In this document: piece by piece, positions 55,613 to 64,000 of the stretch
Numbering within the stretch: position 1 is the stretch's first letter
How the letters are laid out: each line of letters starts with the position of its first letter
Position numbers and translations under genes: made by a program
Origin: Limosilactobacillus oris
GTDB taxonomy: Bacteria; Bacillota; Bacilli; Lactobacillales; Lactobacillaceae
Assembly: GCF_025311495.1 (NCBI RefSeq)
Contig: NZ_CP104398.1
Span: forward strand, 620,001 to 684,000
DNA: 64,000 bases
Reading direction: 5' to 3'
The notes under the pieces: generated by a model
The model's input: only the letters and a program-made list of their open reading frames with translations
Told to the model about the DNA's origin: nothing
Database searches by the model: none

Positions 55613-56530
55613 ATGAAAAATAAAAAAGCTCTAGGAATTGCTATGGTGATTACGGCCTGCACCTTCTGGGGGATTTCGGGCCTGTTTGCCAAGGGACTCT
55701 TCAACGTCAGTTCTTCCATTACTTCCCTCTGGGTGACCCAGAGCAGGATGACCGCGGCCGGAATCCTGCTGGTCCTCTTTAGTTTAATCAAGGGCGACCA
55801 CCCCTTTCGGATTTTCAAAAGTCCCCATGATACTTGGGTGATTTTCGCCTACGGAATTTTTGGCCTGGTTCCAGTCCAGTTCGCCTACTTCATGGTTGTC
55901 CAGTACGGGAACGCCTCTATCGCAACCATTCTCCAGTTTGTCGGTCCCTTCTTCATCATCGCCTACCAGGCAGCCTTTCGCCATATTCCACCACGACGGA
56001 TTGAAATCATTTGCGCGATCATTGCCTTCATCGGGGTCTTCACAATTGCTACGCACGGCCGCTTTAACGAGCTAGCCGTGACCCCGGCAATCCTAATTTG
56101 GGGGCTGATTTCCGCCATTGGGGTCGCCACCAACACCCTGATTCCGCAAAAGATGCTTCATGAAGGCCGGGTTCCTTCCCTGGTCATTACCGCCTGGGGC
56201 TTGCTGTTCTCCGGCATCGTCCTCCTGGCTATCCACCCTGCTCAGCCCCGCGTTCCCAACCTGCCAGTCGTCTGGTTCTGCTGGCTCGGTGTGCTGATTA
56301 TCGGTACCCTGATTCCATTCCAGCTCGCTAACAACGCCTTAAAATACATCGACGCGACGACCTTTAGTTTGATGGACGCCTTTGAACCATTATCCGCTAC
56401 GATTGGCTCTGTCCTAATTTTCCACCTCAATATGACTGGAGCAGACATCATCGGCTCGATTTTGGTCATCATTGCCGTTCTGGCGCTAAACGTCCGGATT
56501 CCCAACCATGTCCCGGGAAATAAAAGTTAA
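55613..56530 (+). CDS. DMT superfamily (EamA) transporter
   Basis: 305 residues with ten predicted helices arranged as two EamA repeats (about 8-140 and 150-300): GIAMVITACTFWGISGLFAKGLF and IWGLISAIGVATNTLIPQKML mark the repeat starts, and YIDATTFSLMDAFEPLSATIGSVLIF is the conserved end of the second. An exporter or importer of metabolites; substrate unknown. ATG 55613 is better spaced from GAGAGTGA than 55607. Confidence 0.87.
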   Translation: MKNKKALGIAMVITACTFWGISGLFAKGLFNVSSSITSLWVTQSRMTAAGILLVLFSLIKGDHPFRIFKSPHDTWVIFAYGIFGLVPVQFAYFMVVQYGNASIATILQFVGPFFIIAYQAAFRHIPPRRIEIICAIIAFIGVFTIATHGRFNELAVTPAILIWGLISAIGVATNTLIPQKMLHEGRVPSLVITAWGLLFSGIVLLAIHPAQPRVPNLPVVWFCWLGVLIIGTLIPFQLANNALKYIDATTFSLMDAFEPLSATIGSVLIFHLNMTGADIIGSILVIIAVLALNVRIPNHVPGNKS

Positions 56531-56627
56531 CCGCTATAGCCGTTCCCCGGGAACTACGAAGTCCCCCCTCATTAAATACAACGGGAGTAAACTACTACGC
56601 CGGTACATTTTTATCTTTAAAACAGCT

Positions 56628-56785
56628 AAGGAGGCTGTGACATAAGTACTATTACTTAGTTAAAAGACGAACAGCGCAGTACACAAAGGGGCTTCAGCGC
56701 TCGGCAAAGCCGAACTATGAAGCCCTCTTTGTGCTTGCGGGGGCGTGAAGACGAAGTCATAAATGACTTCTGTCACGCTCCCTTT
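56628..56785. repeat. Palindromic intergenic element, MITE-like
   Basis: About 158 bases with imperfect terminal inverted repeats (AAGGAGGCTGTGACATAAGT at the left; ACTTCTGTCACGCTCCCTT at the right). Inside are a stem CACAAAGGGGCTTCA / TGAAGCCCTCTTTGTG and a stem GAAGTCAT/ATGACTTC. It has no frame of its own and lies between convergent genes, so it may also end transcription. Confidence 0.6.
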
Positions 56786-56809
56786 ATTATAGTTAAAAGC
56801 TGATTGCAG

Positions 56810-57118
56810 CTAACCTCGCTGTCCCCACTCCTGCATTCCCTCAATAACCGGCCGCAACTGCTGGCCCCGGGGCGTCAGCGAGTAGCTAGTTTGGACCGGC
56901 ACGGTAGCCGTCACCTTCTTTGCAATAATCCCCGCTGCAACGAGCTCTCTCAGTTGCAAGGCCAGCATCCGCCGGGAACAAGCTGGCAACAATTTTTCTA
57001 ATTCGTTAAAACGACAATTCGGATGTTCCAGCAGCATCATGATGATTGGTCCCTTCCACTTACCAGCAATCTGCTGCAGAGTATGATCAATCGGGCAGTT
57101 ATCAATTGCTTTGGCCAC
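56810..57118 (-). CDS. HxlR family transcriptional regulator
   Basis: 102 residues: CPIDHTLQQIAGKWKGPIIMMLLEHPNCRFNELEKLLPACSRRMLALQLRELVAAGIIAKK (in pieces), then the wing TVPVQTSYSLTPRGQQLRPVIEGMQEWG. The N-terminal Cys (DNCPID) is conserved in redox- or aldehyde-sensing members such as HypR and YodB. Divergent from a nitroreductase, which is probably its target. Confidence 0.9.
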   Translation of the reverse strand: MAKAIDNCPIDHTLQQIAGKWKGPIIMMLLEHPNCRFNELEKLLPACSRRMLALQLRELVAAGIIAKKVTATVPVQTSYSLTPRGQQLRPVIEGMQEWGQRG

Positions 57119-57154
57119 TTGTCCTTCCCCCTTTTGACATTAATTTTAGCACAC

Positions 57155-57166
57155 ACTAGCTAGTGA
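57155..57166. promoter_or_regulatory. Candidate HxlR operator
   Basis: Perfect palindrome CACTAGCTAGTG in the 126-base gap between the divergent HxlR and nitroreductase genes. Confidence 0.5.
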
Positions 57167-57244
57167 AAAATAATTCACGCCTTGTCTATCTATGATTATG
57201 GGTTACTATTAGTAAGTAATAACCCTAAAGGAGGATGACTACTC

Positions 57245-57847
57245 ATGAAATCAGAATTCAATCAACTGGCTGCCCAGCGGCGGTCAATTTATGCTTTAGG
57301 AAAGAACGTCACAGCGACACCTGAGGAAATCTACGAACTGGTAACTACGGCAGTCCGCAATTCCCCAAGCGCCTTCAATAGCCAGACCGTGCGCGCCGTA
57401 GTCTTATTTAACCAGGCGAGTGATCAGGTTTGGGATATCGTCGAGGAAACATTAGCAAAAATCGTCACTGACCCAGCGGCTTTTGAAAAGACCAAGCAAA
57501 AAATTGCCAGCTTCCGGGCTGGTATTGGTACCGTCCTCTACCTAACAGACACCAGCAGCGTGCACAAACTTGAAGAGCAGTTTCCCGCCTACGCTGCCAA
57601 CTTTGCTCCATGGGCAGAACAGGCAATTGGCGGGAGCCAGCAGGCGGTGTGGACAGCACTTGCTGAGCAGGGAATCGGCGCTAGTTTGCAGCACTACAAC
57701 CCCCTGATTGACGACGCAATTCACCACGCCTTTGACCTCCCTGCCGAGTGGCAGCTTAGAGCGGAAATGCCGTTCGGATCAATCGAAGCCCCCGCTGGTA
57801 ATAAAGATTATTTAGATGAACAACAGGTATTCAAGCTCATTAAATAG
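57245..57847 (+). CDS. Nitroreductase family protein
   Basis: 200 residues, FMN-dependent oxidoreductase of the small (HMGB/YdfN-like) group: RRSIYALGKNVTATPEEIYELV, then VRNSPSAFNSQTVRAVVL (FMN contacts), QAVWTALAEQGIGASLQHYNPLID and MPFGSIEAPAGNKDYLDEQQVFKLI. Likely reduces quinones or nitro compounds with NAD(P)H. AAAGGAGG precedes the ATG. With the HxlR gene it resembles known quinone/aldehyde stress modules. Confidence 0.88.
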   Translation: MKSEFNQLAAQRRSIYALGKNVTATPEEIYELVTTAVRNSPSAFNSQTVRAVVLFNQASDQVWDIVEETLAKIVTDPAAFEKTKQKIASFRAGIGTVLYLTDTSSVHKLEEQFPAYAANFAPWAEQAIGGSQQAVWTALAEQGIGASLQHYNPLIDDAIHHAFDLPAEWQLRAEMPFGSIEAPAGNKDYLDEQQVFKLIK

Positions 57848-57912
57848 GCACTGTGCAGTGAAGCTAGCCTGCTAATAGCATTATCCAGTAATCGAATTAC
57901 TCCCCTTACCTC

Positions 57913-57957
57913 AAAGACCCCCGCAAGTGACAGTTCAGTCCTTGCGGGGTCTTTTTT
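57913..57957 (+). terminator. Terminator after the nitroreductase gene
   Basis: AAAGACCCCCGCAAG and CTTGCGGGGTCTTTTTT around a 13-base loop. Confidence 0.9.
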
Positions 57958-57972
57958 ATAGTAAGTTTGTAC

Positions 57973-58893
57973 CTACCGCCTTGCCTCACGGGTCCTAGTA
58001 TCATTCAGGAGAAAGTCGTCCATGTACTGCTGCCGATACTGGGTCGGCGTTTGGCCCAGCTGCTTTTTAAAACAACGCAAAAAATACTTTTCATCATTGA
58101 AGTACGACTGATCCGCAATTAGCTTGAGGGGCAGGTTTGACTTCAAGAGGAGCCCGCAGGCAATGTCCAGCTTTTTCTGCAAAATCAGCCGGGAAGCCGT
58201 CATTCCGGTCTCCTTTTTAATCAGACGGCTGACGTACCGATAGTTCATTTCAAAATGGTCGGCCAATCCCCGAACCGTCAAATCGGCATCCAGGTGACTG
58301 CTCAGCCAGTCAATAATCTCTGTCGCCTTAGGGTTGGCCCGTGTTAAATGGTGCAGCCCCGTAATAAAGTCATTGGTAATTTCAAGCATCAGCTCAGTAA
58401 TCGCATACGACGGCAGTGCTTCCGTATAGTAGTTCCCGCGAATCAGCAGGAGGGTCTGCAAACACATCGTATTGATCCGGTTAAATTCCCGAATTTGATA
58501 ATACTGGGGCAAAATCACGTTATTTGCCAGCCGTCCCAAATCGTAACGGTCACGGATTGCATCCGCAACGTGCTGGTAGGCAACCCGTTCTTCACTATCC
58601 TTAGGGAAAAACTGAATCCAGTAACAGGTAACTGGGGCCTCGACCCCCACTAGCTCCAGCCGGGTATGGGGCGCCACTAGCAGACAGCTGCCCCGCTTGA
58701 GCACCTGCTCTTGCTGCTCCCAGCTCACCCGGCATTGACCACCAGCACAGATTAGCAATTCATAGGCGTCACCCAGTTCAAAGAGTTTGGACGCCTCTTC
58801 CCCACCGAGGACTAGTTGGCCCGAAGCATAATGGTGGAATGGCCGGTCACTATTAAAGAGGTATACGTCATGGTTACTTTTGTCCACTTTCAC
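57973..58893 (-). CDS. AraC-family regulator of the GH31 locus
   Basis: 306 residues, GTG start at 58893. N-terminal cupin (about 10-110, with RGSCLLVAPHTRLELVG) for sugar sensing and a C-terminal double HTH (about 195-295): NADLTVRGLADHFEMNYRYVSRLIKKETG-like first helix pair and LPLKLIADQSYFNDEKYFLRCFKKQLGQTPTQYRQQ. Divergent from the alpha-xylosidase gene across about 210 bases, so it is probably its activator. Confidence 0.9.
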   Translation of the reverse strand: MKVDKSNHDVYLFNSDRPFHHYASGQLVLGGEEASKLFELGDAYELLICAGGQCRVSWEQQEQVLKRGSCLLVAPHTRLELVGVEAPVTCYWIQFFPKDSEERVAYQHVADAIRDRYDLGRLANNVILPQYYQIREFNRINTMCLQTLLLIRGNYYTEALPSYAITELMLEITNDFITGLHHLTRANPKATEIIDWLSSHLDADLTVRGLADHFEMNYRYVSRLIKKETGMTASRLILQKKLDIACGLLLKSNLPLKLIADQSYFNDEKYFLRCFKKQLGQTPTQYRQQYMDDFLLNDTRTREARR

Positions 58894-59106
58894 GGATATC
58901 TACCCTAACATTCATCTACTTTTTGGCGCTATTAGTTGGCTAAATCGACACTTATGTCCAAATTATAATTCATTTTACCACCTTTTCGTCCATTAAAACG
59001 GTTACATTTAAGGACCAGCAAAGGCTACATTATTAGTGTAAGTTGATTTAAGCAATTAGTGCTTTGGCAATTATTATAACAGATTGTATTGAAGGGAAGA
59101 CTTTAT

Positions 59107-61161
59107 ATGGCAGTAATTAAAAAAGCAGCAAATGGTTTGTACTGGGAGCACGCTGCCGAGCAGGTTCTCATCCAGCCGTGGGGTAAGGACAGCCTGCGTT
59201 TCCGGGTAACTAAAAACAGTCACTTTACACCCGACCAAGACTGGGCACTAGCCTATTCTAAGGAACACACTGGCAGCTACGACCAAATTAAACTCGACGA
59301 AGAAGCCAACAGCTGTGCGATCAGCAATGGCAACATCACCGCCAGCATCAACCGCTTTGGCTGGTTAACCATCACCAACCAGGATGGCAAAGTCCTCTTG
59401 GAAGAGCGCTGGCAGGTCAAACCGGGTGGCAAAAAGACCAGTCCCCTCGGCATCCCCGGCCGGGAGCTCAAACCGATTATCGGTGGGGACTACCAGGCAA
59501 CTCTGCGCTTGGAGGCCTTTGACGACGAAAAAATTTACGGAATGGGGCAGCGGCAGGAAAAGCAGCTCAACTACAAGGGTTGCATCCTTGAACTTGCCCA
59601 GCGGAATACCCAGGCAACCGTTCCCTTTGTCCTCTCCAACCGGGGTTACGGCTTCCTGTGGAATAATCCCGCAATCGGTCAGGTCACCTTTGCCAATAAC
59701 GAAACTAAGTGGGAAGCTCGGGACACCGACCAGCTTGACTTCTGGGTAACGGCCGCGGACTCACCAGCCCAAACTGTCGAAAACTACACGGCCGCCACCG
59801 GGAAGGTCCCGATGATGCCGAAATTTGCCAGCGGCTTTTGGCAATGCAAACTGCGGTACAAGACCCAGGAAGAGCTGCTGAAGGTGGCCCACGAGTATAA
59901 GGACAAGGGCCTGCCCATCAACGTAATCGTCATTGACTTCTTCCACTGGCCTAATCAGGGTGAATGGAAGTTTGACCCCAAGTATTGGCCAGATCCAAAG
60001 GGGATGGTCGACGAGCTAAAGCAGATAGGGATCAAGCTGATGGTTTCCATCTGGCCGACCGTCGACGTCAACAGTGAAAACTATGACGAGATGAACGACA
60101 AGGGCTACCTCGTTCGGTCCGAGCGGATGTACCAGGATTCTTACCACTTCATGGGCAACGAAACCTTCTTCGACGCCACTAATCCGGGTGCCCGCAAGTA
60201 CGTCTGGGACAAGGCCAAGCAAAACTACTACGACAATGGCGTGCGGATGTTCTGGCTCGACGAAGCGGAACCGGAGTACGGTTTCATGTACGACTTCGAC
60301 CACTTCCGCTACTACCAGGGTCCCGCCCTCAAGCTCAGCAACGTCTACCCGCTTGAATATGCCAAGGCCTTTTATGAGGGTCAGAAGGCCGCCGGACAAA
60401 AAGACATCGTGAACCTCGTCCGCTGTGTCTGGGCCGGCAGCCAAAAGTACGGGGTCGTCCTCTGGTCTGGTGACGTCCACTCGACCTTTGAGTCGCTGCA
60501 AAAGCAGGTGGTCGCTGGGCTAAACGCGGGCTTATCTGGCATTTCCTGGTGGACTACCGATATCGGTGGTTTTACCGGTGGCAACGTTCATGACCCGCAA
60601 TTCCACGAACTGCTGACCCGCTGGTTCCAATTCAGGACCTTCTGCCCGGTCATGCGCCTGCATGGATTCCGGGAGCCCGCAGAACAGACGATTGAACACG
60701 CCGACCGGATGTTTAACCAGCCATTTGGCAGCGGGGCCTTTAACGAAATCTATAAGTACCCGCGGCCAACCTACGAAATCCTACGCAAGTACCTCTTCAT
60801 GCGGGAAGCCATTCGCCCGTACGTCATGGAGCAGATGAAGGAAGCCCACACAGACGGCACGCCAGTCATGCGGCCCCTCTTCTATGACTTCGCTAAGGAC
60901 GGCCAGACCTGGGATATTTCGGACGAGTACATGTTTGGCCCAGACGTTTTGGTTGCCCCAATTCTTCACGCTGGTCAGACCAAGCGAGATGTTTACCTGC
61001 CAGCGAGTGAGGACTGGATTGATGTCAACACTAAGCAGACCTACCATGGCGGCCAGACCGTCACCGTTGATTGCCCAATTGACACCCTGCCCCTCTTTAC
61101 CCGTGCTAGTCATCCCCTCGACAGTTTGCTCAACTTCACCGTTCCTGCTGAAAAGGACTAG
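59107..61161 (+). CDS. Alpha-xylosidase (GH31)
   Basis: 684 residues from ATG 59107 (GAAGGGAAG site; longer frame from 59089 unsupported). N-terminal galactose-mutarotase-like domain with KIYGMGQRQEKQLNYKG, then the TIM barrel: VIVIDFFHWPNQGEWKFDPKYWPD, nucleophile Asp385 in FWLDEAEPEYG and acid/base Asp456 in VLWSGDVHSTFESL, then MRLHGFREP. The WLDEAEPE form is that of alpha-xylosidases (YicI/XylS type) rather than alpha-glucosidases. Cytoplasmic. Likely releases xylose from isoprimeverose or xyloglucan oligosaccharides taken up by the transporter that follows. Confidence 0.88.
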   Translation: MAVIKKAANGLYWEHAAEQVLIQPWGKDSLRFRVTKNSHFTPDQDWALAYSKEHTGSYDQIKLDEEANSCAISNGNITASINRFGWLTITNQDGKVLLEERWQVKPGGKKTSPLGIPGRELKPIIGGDYQATLRLEAFDDEKIYGMGQRQEKQLNYKGCILELAQRNTQATVPFVLSNRGYGFLWNNPAIGQVTFANNETKWEARDTDQLDFWVTAADSPAQTVENYTAATGKVPMMPKFASGFWQCKLRYKTQEELLKVAHEYKDKGLPINVIVIDFFHWPNQGEWKFDPKYWPDPKGMVDELKQIGIKLMVSIWPTVDVNSENYDEMNDKGYLVRSERMYQDSYHFMGNETFFDATNPGARKYVWDKAKQNYYDNGVRMFWLDEAEPEYGFMYDFDHFRYYQGPALKLSNVYPLEYAKAFYEGQKAAGQKDIVNLVRCVWAGSQKYGVVLWSGDVHSTFESLQKQVVAGLNAGLSGISWWTTDIGGFTGGNVHDPQFHELLTRWFQFRTFCPVMRLHGFREPAEQTIEHADRMFNQPFGSGAFNEIYKYPRPTYEILRKYLFMREAIRPYVMEQMKEAHTDGTPVMRPLFYDFAKDGQTWDISDEYMFGPDVLVAPILHAGQTKRDVYLPASEDWIDVNTKQTYHGGQTVTVDCPIDTLPLFTRASHPLDSLLNFTVPAEKD

Positions 61162-61173
61162 GGGGTGGCAGTC

Positions 61174-62532
61174 ATGAATAAGCAAAAGACGAAACAAGTC
61201 AACCTCGACGCCGGCCTGCCCGACCTCTCAAAATGGGTCATCTTTTCCATTACCTTTGGCTTTCTCGGAATCAACATGGGTTTCTCACTCCAAAGCTCTC
61301 AAATGAGCCGGATTTTCCAGTCGATCGGGGCCAACCCGAATAGCCTCGGCTTCTTCTTCATCTTTCCCGGGCTAATGGGAATGATTGGCCAGCCATTGAT
61401 TGGGAAGTACTCTGACCGGACTTGGAACCGCTTTGAACGGCGGATGCCCTACCTCCTGTTTGGGGCACCGATTGCGGCCCTGGTCCTGCTAATGCTGCCG
61501 TTCTCTGGCTCCCTCGGCTTCGGCTACGGTTCGATGGCCGCAATGGTCTTTGCTGCCTTTGCCGTCTGCTTCATGGACCTCTTCAACAACATCTGTATGC
61601 AGCCCTTCCGGATGATCGTCGGTGACATGGTGAACAACAAGCAGAAGAACTTCGCCTGGTCCCTCCAGCAAATCTTCTTCAACGGTGGGGGCATCCTGGC
61701 CTCCCTGCTGCCCTTTATCTTCACCGCTTGTGGAATGCACAATACGGCGAAGCGGGGAGTAGTACCGGATACCGTTATCTACGCTTACGTGGTCGCGGCG
61801 GCCGTCCTGCTGATTACCAGTATGTGGACCGTCTTCAACGTTAAGGAATACGATCCCCAGACCTACGCTAAGTATCACGGGATCAACCCCCAGGACAACC
61901 AAAAGTCCGTCAGCCTCTGGCATCTCACGAAGGTCGCTCCCCGGGCCTTTTGGGAACTCTGTCTGGTACAGTTTTTCAGCTGGGTCGGCATCATGTATGT
62001 TTGGACTTACGCCACCGGCACCCTCGCGAAAAACGTCTGGCACACGACTGACCCGACCAGCGCCGGCTTTCAAGCGGCCGGCAACTGGTACGGAGTCCTC
62101 ACCGCCATTCTTAGTATCGCCGGAATCTGCTGGGGCTTCCTCTACTCCCATGCCAAGACGACGACGCGGAAAAAGTGGTACGCCACCGGCCTCGTGCTCG
62201 GCGGAATTGGCCTGGTAATGGTCTCCCTGGTCCACAGCCAGTGGCTGACTGTACTGGCCTTCATTCTCTTTGGAATCTGCTACTTTACGATCCACACCCT
62301 GCCGTTTACCCTCCTGACCTCTTCGCTCAACGGTGAAAACGAAGGTGCCTACATCGGTCTTTTTAACATCGGCATTTGCCTCCCGCAAATCGTGGCGTCC
62401 CTGCTCAGTTTCGTCATCTTCCCGTTAGTTGGTCACAGCCAGCCGATGATGATGCTGATTGCCGGCCTCTCGCTCTTTTGTGCCGCCATCGCGGTCCGGG
62501 GAGTTCACGAGGGGGTCGCTGTCAAAGGTTAA
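61174..62532 (+). CDS. SLC45-type MFS sugar transporter
   Basis: 452 residues from ATG 61174 with GGGGGTGG upstream. Twelve helices; loop 2-3 motif GKYSDRTWNRFERRMPYLLFGAP and FAVCFMDLFNNICMQPFRMIVGDMV are typical of the SLC45/sucrose-proton symporter group. Twelve bases after the alpha-xylosidase gene, so it is co-transcribed and likely imports the xyloside. The isoprimeverose transporter XylP known from L. pentosus belongs to another family (GPH), making this a functional analogue by inference. Confidence 0.87.
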   Translation: MNKQKTKQVNLDAGLPDLSKWVIFSITFGFLGINMGFSLQSSQMSRIFQSIGANPNSLGFFFIFPGLMGMIGQPLIGKYSDRTWNRFERRMPYLLFGAPIAALVLLMLPFSGSLGFGYGSMAAMVFAAFAVCFMDLFNNICMQPFRMIVGDMVNNKQKNFAWSLQQIFFNGGGILASLLPFIFTACGMHNTAKRGVVPDTVIYAYVVAAAVLLITSMWTVFNVKEYDPQTYAKYHGINPQDNQKSVSLWHLTKVAPRAFWELCLVQFFSWVGIMYVWTYATGTLAKNVWHTTDPTSAGFQAAGNWYGVLTAILSIAGICWGFLYSHAKTTTRKKWYATGLVLGGIGLVMVSLVHSQWLTVLAFILFGICYFTIHTLPFTLLTSSLNGENEGAYIGLFNIGICLPQIVASLLSFVIFPLVGHSQPMMMLIAGLSLFCAAIAVRGVHEGVAVKG

Positions 62533-62552
62533 ATCGAAAAGATTGAAATAAC

Positions 62553-62594
62553 AAAATCGCCTACTGCGGTCAAAAACCACAGCAGACGATTTTA
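62553..62594. terminator. Bidirectional terminator between MFS and GH3 genes
   Basis: AAAATCG...CTACTGCGGT pairs with ACCACAGCAG...CGATTTT. Confidence 0.85.
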
Positions 62595-62672
62595 ATTTTT
62601 AAAGTCGGAAAGTCAATATTCGGAAGACAGCCCGGCTGCTATTAATCGTGCTGTCCTGCTACCGAGCCGTTT

Positions 62673-64000
62673 TTACCGCAATGCCTGGAAAAACTTTTCG
62701 CGGACCTCTTCGGAAATCCCCGTCGCGGCTAACGACCGCAATGGCATATTCGCGGAAATCGCGACCCAATCCTTATCCGCCATCATCGGCTTCAAGACCT
62801 CATACAAGCCAGAAGACTTCAGCGCCGCCTGTACCTTTGGATCCGTGTCATTCCAGAGGTCACCGAGGTAGGTATCTTCCGTCACCGTCCCCAGCGGGTT
62901 AACACCAATCGTCAGCTTAAACTGGGCGGTGAGGCGGATGTCCCGGGAAGAGCTGCCGACCATAATCTCGTACTCGCCATTGTCGGCTTCCCACTGCTCT
63001 TGAGCAACGTTGTAGTAGCTAAAGGCCCGGCGCGGCAAGGTCAACGTAACCGTCTGGCTCTCGCCCGGCGCCAGTGCTAGCTTCGTGAAGTCCCGCAGCT
63101 CCTTGACCGGCATTTCAACCCGGCTGACGTGGTTGGCAACATAGACCTGGGCGACCTCCTTGCCGGCTACTTGGCCGCTATTGGTAACCGTAAACCGGAC
63201 CTTCACATCATTGCTCTCTTCACTCACCGTCAGGTCACTGTAAGTAAAGTCCGTATAGCTTAGACCGTGCCCAAACGGGAAGCGGACCGGCATCTCGTGC
63301 AGGTCGTAGTAACGGTAGCCGACAAAGATACCCTCATGGTAGTCCTCTTCATCATGATCCTTGGCAAAGGTGCCATAGGTCGGGTTATCCTGCAAGCGGA
63401 GCGGAAAGCTCTCGGAAAGTTTTCCGGACGGGTTGACCTTCCCCGTCAGGATGTCCCAGGTGGCCTCTCCGACCGCTTCTCCGGCCAGGTAGGTTTCCAC
63501 GATTGCTGGTACCCGGTCCGCCCACGGCATTTCCACTACAGACCCGTTTTGCAAAACTACGGTGACATTGGGGTTGGCCTCAATGATTTGCGTCAGCAGC
63601 TCATTTTGGTTGGCTGGCAGGGCGATGGAATCCTTGTCAAAGCCCTCCGTTTCCATGCTCTCTGGGAAGCCGGCAAAGAAGATGACCCGGTTACTCTGCT
63701 TCGCCAGTTGGACGGCCTCCGTAGTCAGTTCCTGGTCCGGCGCCGTCTCGGCAAGGCGGTAGCCAGCAGCATACTTCGCACCAGCAGGAGCCGCAGCCAG
63801 CGGAGTAACTACGTGGTGAGCGTTAACGTGGGAACTCCCGCCACCTTCAAAGCGGGGTTTAGCGGCTAGTTCACCAATAATCGCCAGTGACTTATCCGTG
63901 GTCAGTGGCAGCTGATGGTCGGTATTCTTCAACAGGATGATACTGTCGTCGGCCACCTGCCGGGCAAACTCGTGCTGTTCTTCCTTATCGTACTCAGCTG
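62673..64000 (-). CDS. GH3 beta-glucosidase/beta-xylosidase, 5' end outside window
   Basis: The frame is open to the right edge (EYDKEEQHEFARQVADDSIILLKN), so the N-terminal (alpha/beta)8 domain with the nucleophile Asp lies beyond the window. Seen here: the alpha/beta sandwich domain (ESMETEGFDKDSIALPANQNELL, YLAGEAVGEATWDILTGKVNPSGKLSESFP) and a C-terminal fibronectin-III-like domain (YTDFTYSDLTVSEESNDVKV). A last stretch of about 70 residues (TEDTYLGDLWND) follows. Convergent with the alpha-xylosidase operon; would complete xyloglucan-oligosaccharide breakdown. Confidence 0.88.
   Translation of the reverse strand, partial: AEYDKEEQHEFARQVADDSIILLKNTDHQLPLTTDKSLAIIGELAAKPRFEGGGSSHVNAHHVVTPLAAAPAGAKYAAGYRLAETAPDQELTTEAVQLAKQSNRVIFFAGFPESMETEGFDKDSIALPANQNELLTQIIEANPNVTVVLQNGSVVEMPWADRVPAIVETYLAGEAVGEATWDILTGKVNPSGKLSESFPLRLQDNPTYGTFAKDHDEEDYHEGIFVGYRYYDLHEMPVRFPFGHGLSYTDFTYSDLTVSEESNDVKVRFTVTNSGQVAGKEVAQVYVANHVSRVEMPVKELRDFTKLALAPGESQTVTLTLPRRAFSYYNVAQEQWEADNGEYEIMVGSSSRDIRLTAQFKLTIGVNPLGTVTEDTYLGDLWNDTDPKVQAALKSSGLYEVLKPMMADKDWVAISANMPLRSLAATGISEEVREKFFQALR

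Noticed and set aside
61489-62388. 299-codon minus-strand open frame
   Set aside because: Antisense to the SLC45-type transporter, low-complexity charged product, no ribosome-binding site.

Overview
The window looks like chromosome of a heterofermentative lactic acid bacterium (Lactobacillaceae, most likely Limosilactobacillus). Reasons: the gene order atpBEFHAGDC / DUF1146 / murA / mreB / yidD / DUF2969 / rodA, the murT-gatD pair, a D-Ala ligase of the Phe (D-Ala-D-lactate) type, remains of an ornithine decarboxylase-antiporter operon, and a moderately GC-rich core with strong Shine-Dalgarno sites. Genus-level assignment is inference.

Layout. 1-1.4 kb: decayed IS3-family element. 1.4-30 kb: core housekeeping, nearly all on the minus strand: a HTH/TPR regulator, ddl, an orphan gcvH, the cell-shape and wall block (rodA, DUF2969, yidD, mreB, murA), the complete F1Fo ATP synthase operon with a clear promoter, a YibE/F-type membrane pair, upp, and a translation block (threonylcarbamoyl-AMP synthase, prmC, prfA) with tdk. 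murT-gatD is divergent on the plus strand, followed by argR, a serine hydrolase and a MarR-controlled heterodimeric ABC exporter. 30-40.5 kb: an AT-richer accessory segment for amino-acid catabolism (two APC permeases, a pyridoxine-kinase-like gene, threonine dehydratase, alanine dehydrogenase). It ends in the 3' part of ornithine decarboxylase and the 5' part of its antiporter, which are separated by a GC-rich block (truncated GNAT, rpiA, sugar acetyltransferase).

40.9-50.3 kb: a compact integrated phage satellite of the PICI type in the 3' end of a tRNA-Glu gene. It has 24-bp att repeats and repeated arm-type sites, a tyrosine integrase, an XRE repressor facing small excisionase/AlpA-like genes across overlapping divergent promoters with three repeated operators, a prim-pol primase, a VirE-type helicase, an iteron/AT-rich origin, an ArpU-like regulator and a small terminase subunit. 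There is no large terminase, capsid, tail or lysis gene. Two short motifs recur through the island and several small proteins are unrecognised. This is the most interesting system in the window.

50.4-64 kb: a decayed Na+/H+ antiporter, an NAD-dependent dehydrogenase, tRNA-Gln, small unknown genes, a membrane-anchored matrixin-like metalloprotease, a DMT transporter, a palindromic intergenic element, an HxlR/nitroreductase pair, and a carbohydrate locus (AraC regulator, GH31 alpha-xylosidase, SLC45-type MFS transporter, GH3 glycosidase cut by the window end) that would suit xyloglucan-oligosaccharide or isoprimeverose use.
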